DNA of 8,484 nucleotides from Deltaproteobacteria bacterium (GTDB lineage: Bacteria; Myxococcota; B64-G9), in assembly GCA_030591745.1 (NCBI GenBank), contig JAUVAM010000117.1, positions 1 to 8,484 of the forward strand, read 5' to 3'. The notes beneath the pieces are model-generated. The model did not search any database, was not told where the DNA came from, and saw nothing but the letters and a program-made list of their open reading frames with translations. Positions 1-6,526 of this stretch are shown piece after piece. Within the stretch, counting starts at the first letter, position 1. Every line of letters starts with the position of its first letter. Made by a program: the position numbers and the translations under genes.

Positions 1-1712
1 ACCGATCCAATTTGCAGCGAGGCGTACACCTGATCCACGACACCAACGGCGTGCGCCATTCGGTGAGCGTGATGGGTTGGGAACCCTTCCCCATCGATGA
101 CATGCTTGGCTTCTACGTTGACTCGGCGGCCGGTGATGAAAATGGCGGCTTGGCCGAGGTGGCTTGGTACGTACAAAGCGCCGTGACTGAATTTTCCTCC
201 GAACACCCGCCGGCGGAAGAGGTCAGCCTCTTCATGGTTCATGACCACAGCGTCTTGGGCAATCCGGCGGGCTTTGAGGGCCTCGACATCCGTAACTACA
301 ATGGCGAGGCGCTCTTGGCCTTCAAACATTCGGGGGCCTTGGATGGCTTCCGGCCGGCCTATGTCGCCTTTGCAAGCCTGGATCGCAATCTGGCCAGAGG
401 CGGCACCAAGGTCCTGGGCGACCTCATGGCCGCCATCCACCCCCACTATTCGCCCAACCTGCCTCACGCCTCTTCGGCCTGCGCCAACGTGCGCCCCCTG
501 GAACCCATGCTCTTGGAGATCTTCGACAGCACCGAGGTGCTTGATTCCCTGGTGGATCTCATGGCCGCCATGCAGGGCCAACAAACCGCTTCAGGCTACA
601 ACATCGTCGACGAATTGGCCGCCTTCACCCATCACCTGCTGCGAAACGACTCAACCCTCAGGCGACACGACGGCGCGGTGAGCGTGCTGGCTGCCGATGG
701 CCTGACCCCGGTGACGCCCTTCAACCGCTTCTACCTGCTCATTGATGCCCTGCGCATGGCCGACGATGCGGTCACGAACGACCCATCGGCCGAAGCGGCC
801 TTCGATCAAGCCGCCGAGCTCATCTGGGATCGCTTCTTGGACATCGAAGAAGTCGGCGGGCAATGGCGCCTGGTCAACCGGCGCGCCTTCATCGTGATGC
901 TCAACGGACTGCTTTTCGCCCGCGATCAAGTGGCCGACCTCCTCAACGAGGGACGTCTGAGCACACGCCTGGCCGAGTTGGATGCGGACCTGACCGAGCT
1001 CCTGGGCGGCCGCATCCTGCCCAGACTGGTTGAAGCCTGGCAATTGTTGGCCAATCACCCCAATTTGCCGGGGCGCATCGATGATCTAACCCTGGAACTC
1101 TTCGATCCCACCGATCTCAACAAGGTCCGCGAAATGCGCCGCCTGGCCGGCTGGGCCCTGCAAAAACTATGCGTAGACAGGGTCACCGTGCCCATGGCTC
1201 AAGCCCTGGCCCGACAGATCGATCCCAAGGCCGACGCCTGGACCTTCATTCCGGAAACCGGCTGCCTGCGCTTGCCCGCGACCCCCTGCGACGACAGCCA
1301 TGTCTGTCTGCCCCTGGCCTGTAGTACCGACACCGATTGCCAACAGTACAGCCCCTGGCCTGGAAGCTGCAGCGCCGGCCAGTGCGTCTTCGAAAAAGTA
1401 CAGGCCAAACAAATCAGCCACCTCATGCGCCTGGGCCAAGCCCTTTTGGCCATGCCCGGCAACGAGCAAGACGTGGTCGCAGCCCTCCTGTCCAACGCGG
1501 CCCAAACCATGAACGATGGTTCAGGGCAATTCGCGGCCGAAGCCTTGCTGGACGTAATCGGCGAAGTACATCGCTGCACACCCGGTCAAACCGGGCCGCT
1601 AAACGACGAAGACATGACCTGCGTGTTGCAAGAAATGGGTGATTTCTTGCTGGATGAGGAACGTGGGGTGGAAAAACTCTACTTGATGGTGGGACGACGC
1701 GACGGATATTAA
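1..1712 (+). CDS. Hypothetical, probably exported protein with a Cys-rich module; 5' end outside the window
   Basis: The reading frame is open from position 3 to the TAA at 1710-1712. A TTG at 12 could serve as a start, but no stop lies upstream and no ribosome site is visible, so the gene very probably begins before the window. At least 569 residues are present. I do not recognise the family. Most of the protein looks alpha-helical, with many Leu/Ala-rich stretches. About residues 426-458 (counting from the TTG) form a compact module with six Cys (426, 432, 437, 443, 453, 458), including the string CSTDTDCQQYSPWPGSC. Such 'C..D.DC' modules are common in secreted proteins and lipoproteins of Myxococcota and Bradymonadota and are probably disulfide-bonded. 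That favours a periplasmic or surface location, but any signal peptide lies outside the window. No catalytic motif was seen. The stop overlaps that of the convergent FadL-like gene. Coding is confident; function is unknown. Confidence 0.85.
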   Translation, partial: RSNLQRGVHLIHDTNGVRHSVSVMGWEPFPIDDMLGFYVDSAAGDENGGLAEVAWYVQSAVTEFSSEHPPAEEVSLFMVHDHSVLGNPAGFEGLDIRNYNGEALLAFKHSGALDGFRPAYVAFASLDRNLARGGTKVLGDLMAAIHPHYSPNLPHASSACANVRPLEPMLLEIFDSTEVLDSLVDLMAAMQGQQTASGYNIVDELAAFTHHLLRNDSTLRRHDGAVSVLAADGLTPVTPFNRFYLLIDALRMADDAVTNDPSAEAAFDQAAELIWDRFLDIEEVGGQWRLVNRRAFIVMLNGLLFARDQVADLLNEGRLSTRLAELDADLTELLGGRILPRLVEAWQLLANHPNLPGRIDDLTLELFDPTDLNKVREMRRLAGWALQKLCVDRVTVPMAQALARQIDPKADAWTFIPETGCLRLPATPCDDSHVCLPLACSTDTDCQQYSPWPGSCSAGQCVFEKVQAKQISHLMRLGQALLAMPGNEQDVVAALLSNAAQTMNDGSGQFAAEALLDVIGEVHRCTPGQTGPLNDEDMTCVLQEMGDFLLDEERGVEKLYLMVGRRDGY

Positions 1713-3094
1713 AGCCAGTTGTCGATGTTTACCAGGATGCTGAGACCCACCAGGTCGTAGCCGGAAATGTACCTGCCGCCGCCTACGCTGACCGTGCCTT
1801 CCGGGTTGGTGGGGTTGGTCTGGTGGGCGAGGGAGACCGAGGCTGGGATGTCGCGCGCCAATTGGAAGACGTGCATGTAGCCCAGGTCGAACTCGAAGGC
1901 GTTCCAGGTCGCGCCCAGGCCGAAAGCCAAAGCCCATTTGTCGCTATCTGGTGTGGCCACGCTGAAGTATTCATCCGGCACGGCGCCGGTCTCGTAGTAA
2001 CCGCCGGCCCGAATCACCAGCCAGTCCAGGGGCCGGTAGCTGCCGCCCAGCCTGAGTGACCAGGTGTCCTGATACTGCCGTTCCAAAACCATGGGCAGCA
2101 CCACGAAGTCGCCGATGGTGGGCACGTTGCGATAGTAGGCAGGCTCCGTGGTCTCCAAGACGATGCTGTCGAAGCAGGACCAGCCCTCCCAGACAAAGGC
2201 CAATTCGACATCGAAAAGCTTGCCCGGATCCCGGTAGGCCACCCCGGTCCGCACCACCCAGGGAAAATCGAAGGTCGTGCGCACGCTCGGCTCGACCGGG
2301 TCCAAAACCACGTTGTCGTAGTAATAGTGATCCGGCAGGCGGGTGCGCAGAGAGCCACGGGCGTCGATGTGTATGCCGGGCGTGACGGAAAAACCCAACT
2401 CCAAACCACGCAAGGCAGCAGTCCACTCACCCGGCGCCAACCACAGGCCCAGCACCGCCGAAGGAATGAAGCTGTCTTCGGCCATGTATTGGACCAGGCC
2501 ATCCAAGTCCGGGTCTTCGGGCCCACCGAAAAGGCCAGGAAAAGCCGAGGCCACCTGGGTATTGTTGATGGTCAGAGTGTACAGGGAGAAACCCGCACCC
2601 AGGCGCAAGCCTCGCAAGGGCTCCCAGGCCGCGGCCGCTTCCAGAATGAACCCAAGGTTGTCGGCTCGAATCAGGCTGTATCGCTGGGACCCGTCTTCCG
2701 GGTAGCGGTTTAGCGCGGTGTAGGGACCGTAAGCCCCGACAGCAAAAACCCAGTCCTCCAATCCGAAATCGCTGGAGATGGCGAGGGATGGATCCGGCAA
2801 AACAGGGGCCTGGTTGTTCACGGGATCATAGAACTGATCCACGCCCTCGACCGGATAACGAGAGAACTCCATGCTGAAGTTGATCAGAGCAATATCCATA
2901 TGCAGCCGGGTGCCCTTCTGCCCGGCCAAACTCGCCGGGTTGTACCAAAGGGCAGACAGATCGTCGGCGCTCACCACGAAAGCACCACCCCGGCTCATGG
3001 CCCGCACGCCCCGATCGGGCAAGTAGAAACCGCCGGCCCGAGCCACCTGGGGCACGAGCAAAAATAGACTCAGGATGAAAACCCCCGCGCGCAT
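1709..3094 (-). CDS. FadL/OmpP1/TodX-family outer-membrane transport protein
   Basis: The product is a 461-residue outer-membrane beta-barrel of the type that moves hydrophobic molecules (fatty acids, aromatics) across the outer membrane. The N-terminus is a signal peptide (MRAGVFILSLFLLVPQVARA, residues 1-20, cleavage after ARA). It is followed by the FadL-family start: GGFYLPDRG, then SRGGAFVVSADD and the conserved NPA (residues 52-54, in LWYNPASLAG). The remainder alternates polar and aromatic residues with many Gly and Tyr, as barrels do. The length fits the family. I chose ATG 3092-3094 because GGAG (3100-3103) sits 5 nt upstream. A GTG at 3098-3100 would add two residues and overlap the ade stop as GTGA, but has no site of its own. 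The gene is the second of an operon behind ade and is probably translationally coupled to it. The substrate cannot be read from sequence; a purine or nucleoside link is only a guess from context. Confidence 0.88.
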   Translation of the reverse strand: MRAGVFILSLFLLVPQVARAGGFYLPDRGVRAMSRGGAFVVSADDLSALWYNPASLAGQKGTRLHMDIALINFSMEFSRYPVEGVDQFYDPVNNQAPVLPDPSLAISSDFGLEDWVFAVGAYGPYTALNRYPEDGSQRYSLIRADNLGFILEAAAAWEPLRGLRLGAGFSLYTLTINNTQVASAFPGLFGGPEDPDLDGLVQYMAEDSFIPSAVLGLWLAPGEWTAALRGLELGFSVTPGIHIDARGSLRTRLPDHYYYDNVVLDPVEPSVRTTFDFPWVVRTGVAYRDPGKLFDVELAFVWEGWSCFDSIVLETTEPAYYRNVPTIGDFVVLPMVLERQYQDTWSLRLGGSYRPLDWLVIRAGGYYETGAVPDEYFSVATPDSDKWALAFGLGATWNAFEFDLGYMHVFQLARDIPASVSLAHQTNPTNPEGTVSVGGGRYISGYDLVGLSILVNIDNWL

Positions 3095-3096
3095 CG

Positions 3097-4815
3097 TCAC
3101 TCCACGAAAAGATTAACCAGCTCGAACTTGTCTACGTCCACCAAGCCCATATCGGTGATCTTCAAAGAGGGGATCACCGGCAAACACAAAAAGGACATGG
3201 TCATGAAAGGATCCCGCAAACCACAGCCCAGTGCTGCGGCCGCGGCTTGCAGTTGACTCAGGCTCTCGGCCACCTCGGCCAAGGGCTTGTCGGACATGAG
3301 ACCGGCGATGGGGCAACGCAGCTCAGCCTTGACCTCACCGCCTTCCACCACCACCAGACCGCCATTTTGTTTCACAATGCGCACAGCCGCCTCGAACATA
3401 TCGGCGTCATCCACCCCCACCACCACGATGTTGTGCGCATCGTGGGCGATGCTGGAGGCGATGGCCCCGCGTTTCATCCCGAAGCCACGCACGAATCCCA
3501 TCGCCGTGCGCCCCGAACCGCGATGTCGCTCGATGACGGCGATCTTCAGCATATCCCGATCCGGATCCGCCAAGGCCCGTCCGCCTTGAACTCGGACTTC
3601 GTCGACGGCCTGGCGGGTGATGATTTGATCCGGCACCACTTCGATAACCCGGGCCATGCTGCCGTTGGCCGGCAGATAAAAATCCTCGGGCTCTATCCAA
3701 CGCACATTGATAGAGCCTCGCAAGTAGGTCTTGGGATGCCCGGGTTCAAAATCGCGGGCTTCACTCTGGCTTGCCACGCAACGTCCCTGTTTGTAGACCC
3801 GCTCTACGTTCATCTTTTGCAGATCACCCACGACGACCATGTCCGCCAAAAGACCCGGTGCCACCGCGCCCCGATCGGAAAGACCAAAATACTCGGCCGG
3901 GTTGATGGTCACCATGCGCACGGCCAGCATGGGCGAAACACCCGCGGCCATGGCGCGACGCACCGAGTCCACCAGGTGCAGGCCGTTCATAAGATCCAAG
4001 GGATTGCGATCATCGGAGACAAACATACAGCGCCGGCCACTCTCGGGCTTAAGCAAGGGCATCAAATCATCCAGGTTTTTCTCGGTACTGCCCTCGCGTA
4101 CCATGAGGTGCATGCCCTTGCGCAATTTCTCGCGAGCTTCTTCCAGGCCGGTGCTCTCGTGATCCGAACGGATGCCCGCTGCCACATAGGCGTTGAGGCG
4201 CTTGCCCGTCAACATGGGGGCGTGGCCATCAACCCGCTTGGCCTGACCCGCGTCCACTCGGGCCAACACCTCTGCGTCCCGGCCAAGCACACCAGGAAAA
4301 TTCATCATTTCACCCAGGCCCAACACCCAGTCTTCAGCAAGCACTGGCGCGATGTCAGCCGCTGAAAGTATGGCACCAGCGGTTTCCAGGGGGGAAGACG
4401 GTACGCAGGAGGGCAGCATAGCGAAAAAATCAACCGGCAGACCCTGAGTGACCCGGTGCATGTAGTTGATGCCCTCCATGCCCAGGACGTTGGCCACCTC
4501 GTGGGGATCGTAGACCACCGTCGTGCAACCCAAGGGCAACACCGCCCTGCTGAACTCCTCGGGCCGCACCATGGAACTTTCCAAATGAATATGCCCCTCG
4601 ATGAAACCTGGCAGCAGGTAGGCCCCGCCCAAATCGTCAACCTGCTTGGCCTCGTAGTCACCGGGCTCGCCCAGGCCAACCACCACGCCACCGGCCACGG
4701 CCACCTCGGCCGGATGTATCTCACCCGAGAGCACATTAACCAGCTTGGCGTTGGTCAACAAAAGATCAGCGGGTTTTTCCGCCAAAGCGTATGCGATTCG
4801 ATCCGCGGTGTTCAC
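3097..4815 (-). CDS. ade: Adenine deaminase (adenine to hypoxanthine)
   Basis: A 572-residue cytoplasmic amidohydrolase of the adenine deaminase family, which hydrolyses adenine to hypoxanthine and ammonia in purine salvage. The family's metal-binding and active-site motifs are present: GHIHLESS (His75, His77, Glu79), YDPHEVANV (102-110), GLGEMMNFPGV (Glu169), VDGHAP (His198), SDHEST (His219) and SDDRNP (Asp268). Next comes the amidohydrolase closing segment with TINPAEYFGL and RGAVAPGLLADMVV. The C-terminal adenine-deaminase domain shows SIAHDAHNIVVVGVDD and ends with LKITDMGLVDVDKFELV. The length is normal for the family. The frame stays open upstream to 5193, but those extra 126 codons have no family character and run into the divergent gene. 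GTG 4813-4815 has GGGAGG 6 nt upstream and gives the expected N-terminus, so I start there. It is the first gene of an operon with the FadL-like gene. It is unlikely to be a guanine or cytosine deaminase, given these Ade-specific motifs. Confidence 0.96.
   Translation of the reverse strand: MNTADRIAYALAEKPADLLLTNAKLVNVLSGEIHPAEVAVAGGVVVGLGEPGDYEAKQVDDLGGAYLLPGFIEGHIHLESSMVRPEEFSRAVLPLGCTTVVYDPHEVANVLGMEGINYMHRVTQGLPVDFFAMLPSCVPSSPLETAGAILSAADIAPVLAEDWVLGLGEMMNFPGVLGRDAEVLARVDAGQAKRVDGHAPMLTGKRLNAYVAAGIRSDHESTGLEEAREKLRKGMHLMVREGSTEKNLDDLMPLLKPESGRRCMFVSDDRNPLDLMNGLHLVDSVRRAMAAGVSPMLAVRMVTINPAEYFGLSDRGAVAPGLLADMVVVGDLQKMNVERVYKQGRCVASQSEARDFEPGHPKTYLRGSINVRWIEPEDFYLPANGSMARVIEVVPDQIITRQAVDEVRVQGGRALADPDRDMLKIAVIERHRGSGRTAMGFVRGFGMKRGAIASSIAHDAHNIVVVGVDDADMFEAAVRIVKQNGGLVVVEGGEVKAELRCPIAGLMSDKPLAEVAESLSQLQAAAAALGCGLRDPFMTMSFLCLPVIPSLKITDMGLVDVDKFELVNLFVE
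3100..3103 (-). promoter_or_regulatory. Ribosome binding site of the FadL-like gene, inside the ade 3' end
   Basis: On the minus strand GGAG at 3103-3100 lies 5 nt before ATG 3094, within the last codons of ade. The ade stop TGA (3099-3097) falls between this site and the ATG. This favours ATG 3094 over GTG 3100 and suggests terminating ribosomes reinitiate on the second gene. Confidence 0.55.
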
Positions 4816-4821
4816 TTGAGG

Positions 4822-4827
4822 CCTCCC
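4822..4827 (-). promoter_or_regulatory. Shine-Dalgarno site of ade
   Basis: GGGAGG on the minus strand, 6 nt before the GTG at 4815. It fixes the ade start at this GTG rather than at the far-upstream in-frame codons. Confidence 0.75.
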
Positions 4828-4845
4828 GTGACGCCAATGCCGCTC

Positions 4846-4874
4846 ACTGTACACTGGGCCTGTCACCTCTGCAA
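4846..4874 (-). promoter_or_regulatory. Probable sigma-70-type promoter for ade and the FadL-like gene
   Basis: Minus strand: TTGCAG (4874-4869) as -35, a 17-nt spacer, then TACAGT (4851-4846) as -10. Transcription would start near 4839, giving a leader of about 24 nt that contains the GGGAGG site. A leader this short leaves no room for a purine riboswitch. An imperfect palindrome (CACTGTACACTG, 4845-4856, 10 of 12 positions symmetric) covers the -10 and could be an operator, though this could be chance. The promoter call rests on consensus matching by eye. Confidence 0.45.
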
Positions 4875-4947
4875 TTCCCCTGAACCGCTCTTCATTTTCT
4901 CTAACCGTTTTCTTTTGGGCCCTCCCTTCCTGTGGTACTACTAATGA

Positions 4948-6525
4948 GTGGGCGAAGAACACAAAGCGGTGATGCAGGTATTCGAAGAAGCCTGCGCCTG
5001 GGACAAAGACGGCGAAGTTGTGCTCCGCTGCGGAGAAAAAACCGGGCGCGTCTTTTTCTCCGGCGGTCAAATCGCCTGGGCCCGCGTATCCACCATCGAG
5101 CGGACCTTTACCGACTACCTCACCGATCATTCTCCCCTGAAACCCGAAGACGTGGACGCCGTCTATCAGGAATGCGAACGTGCCGGCACCCACGTGGCCG
5201 AAACCATCGTGGAATGGGGTCTCTTGGATGAGGCCACCACCAGGCGCTTGCTTTTAGAGCACATCTCCGAATGTCTCTTTGAGATATTTTCCTGGCCCCG
5301 TGTGAAGTCCATGTTCATGCCGGATGATCGGTACTACGAGCGTGGTCTGACCTTCGAGTTCTTCGAAATCTTGCAGATCGTTTACCTGATGAACGACAAC
5401 GACAAGTCGCCCATGGCCAATCTGAACATCGCCGAACGCGATGACGCGGAGGAGCGCACAGAAACCAAACGAGCCCCCGTAGACCACCTTGGGACCCAAC
5501 GAGTCCCCATGCCCGAACTGCCGCCGGAAAACCGCATCGAGGCCAAGGAAGCAGCAGAACGCGAACGGGCCCAGGGACCAACGAATATTCGAGGCGAGGT
5601 CTTTCAGAAAACGAATCCATTCGGCGACGAATTCGAAGCAACCCAGGCACCGGGAGAGGACGAAGAAGGGACCTGGTACCCCCCCGAGACCAATCGCAAG
5701 GGGCTGTTTCTCGTATTGGGTCTCGCGGTGGGTTCACTTGTCGTGCTCATCATGGCTTTCGCGTTTGGAAGCAAAACAGAAACGCCCGCTCCCGTGAACC
5801 CGGAACCCCTCAAACCACCGACCGCCATATCGGCAGACGCAGACAGGGACGCAGACAGGGACGCAGGCACGGATGCAGGCACGGATGCAGGCACGGATGC
5901 AGACACGGACGCAGGCACGGATGCAGGCACGGATGCAGGCACGGACGCAGGCACGGACGCAGGCACGGATGCAGCCACGGACGCAGGCACGGACGCAGCT
6001 ACAGACGCTGGTAAAAAGCCAGAACCAGAACCAGAGCCCGAGCCCGAGGGCATCATCTATGGGGCCAAGGGCAAGGGAACCTGCACCATCAGGGTGGCCT
6101 CCTCGCCTCGGCGCGCCAAGGTCTACTTAGACGGCGTCTACACGGGCAGGAAAACCCCGACCACACTCAGGGGCATCGCTGCGGGCCGTGACCACATGAT
6201 CATGATGGAGGCCATTCGCCGCCGACCGGCCTACAAGATCATCCACTGCAGAAGCAGAAAGAATCATCGAATCAAGCTGTATCCCAAGCGTAAGGGCAAA
6301 AAGTGGCGGGGACGGGTAGCCGTTAAATTCGAAAGCGATCCGCCAGGCGCCAGCATCTACGTCAGAGGTCGGCGTAAAGGCAAGACCCCGACCACCATCA
6401 GACTCAAGGCATCCAGAAGGTCCAAGATAGAACTTCGCAGGAAGGGCTACAAAAAGTTCCTCCGCTATGTGCGGCCCACGCCGAAGAAAAAACTAACCAT
6501 TCGGGTTAAACTGAAAAAAAGATAA
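4948..6525 (+). CDS. Single-pass membrane protein: DUF4388-like domain, TM helix, repeat linker, basic PEGA-like head
   Basis: The product is 525 residues from GTG 4948. Residues about 20-60 (GEVVLRCGEKTGRVFFSGGQ then IAWARVSTIERTF) resemble the DUF4388/PATAN type of domain found in deltaproteobacterial signalling proteins. Residues 65-116 look like its helical continuation. A polar, probably disordered stretch follows (about 150-250). One transmembrane helix comes next (about 252-273, LFLVLGLAVGSLVVLIMAF), preceded by NRKG, which puts the N-terminus inside. Outside are fourteen (T/R)DA(G/D/A) repeats (300-355), a (PE)5 tract (358-367) and two PEGA-like repeats (about 379-447 and 455-525; SSPRRAKVYLDGVYTGRKTP and ESDPPGASIYVRGRRKGKTP), with Cys379 and Cys434 possibly disulfide-bonded. 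PEGA domains usually occur in surface or periplasmic proteins. The head is very basic (about 50 Lys/Arg against 6 Asp/Glu). The start is uncertain: no clear ribosome site precedes GTG 4948, and ATG 4972 is an alternative. The role is inferred as an envelope or stress sensor or anchor. Confidence 0.88.
   Translation: MGEEHKAVMQVFEEACAWDKDGEVVLRCGEKTGRVFFSGGQIAWARVSTIERTFTDYLTDHSPLKPEDVDAVYQECERAGTHVAETIVEWGLLDEATTRRLLLEHISECLFEIFSWPRVKSMFMPDDRYYERGLTFEFFEILQIVYLMNDNDKSPMANLNIAERDDAEERTETKRAPVDHLGTQRVPMPELPPENRIEAKEAAERERAQGPTNIRGEVFQKTNPFGDEFEATQAPGEDEEGTWYPPETNRKGLFLVLGLAVGSLVVLIMAFAFGSKTETPAPVNPEPLKPPTAISADADRDADRDAGTDAGTDAGTDADTDAGTDAGTDAGTDAGTDAGTDAATDAGTDAATDAGKKPEPEPEPEPEGIIYGAKGKGTCTIRVASSPRRAKVYLDGVYTGRKTPTTLRGIAAGRDHMIMMEAIRRRPAYKIIHCRSRKNHRIKLYPKRKGKKWRGRVAVKFESDPPGASIYVRGRRKGKTPTTIRLKASRRSKIELRRKGYKKFLRYVRPTPKKKLTIRVKLKKR
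5845..6012 (+). repeat. In-frame 12-bp tandem repeat, 14 units, encoding (T/R)DA(G/D/A)
   Basis: Fourteen consecutive 12-base units, mostly acg-ga(c/t)-gca-ggc, run without interruption from 5845 to 6012. The encoded order is RDAD, RDAG, TDAG twice, TDAD, TDAG five times, TDAA, TDAG, TDAA, TDAG. Units differ mainly at the third base of the Asp codon and in the fourth codon. The final unit is the most diverged (aca-gac-gct-ggt). Because the unit is a multiple of three, copy-number change by slippage would keep the frame and only alter linker length. A separate (PE)5 stretch follows at 6019-6048. Confidence 0.97.
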
Positions 6526-6526
6526 C

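Noticed and set aside
3247..4365. Long plus-strand open frame (372 codons) opposite ade
   Set aside because: It is antisense to a clear adenine deaminase, His/Gln-rich with no domain character. It is the usual mirror frame of a high-GC gene.
4816..4845. Purine riboswitch in the ade leader
   Set aside because: With the likely promoter at 4846-4874 the leader is about 24 nt, far too short for an aptamer of roughly 65-70 nt.
5845..6012. Tandem repeat considered as a CRISPR array
   Set aside because: Units are 12 bp and contiguous, with no spacers, and lie inside a coding frame.
5604..6056. Minus-strand frame with Ala-Ser-Val-Pro repeats
   Set aside because: It is the antisense reading of the TDAG repeat tract. 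A periodic DNA repeat gives a periodic peptide in any frame, and the plus frame has domains on both sides.
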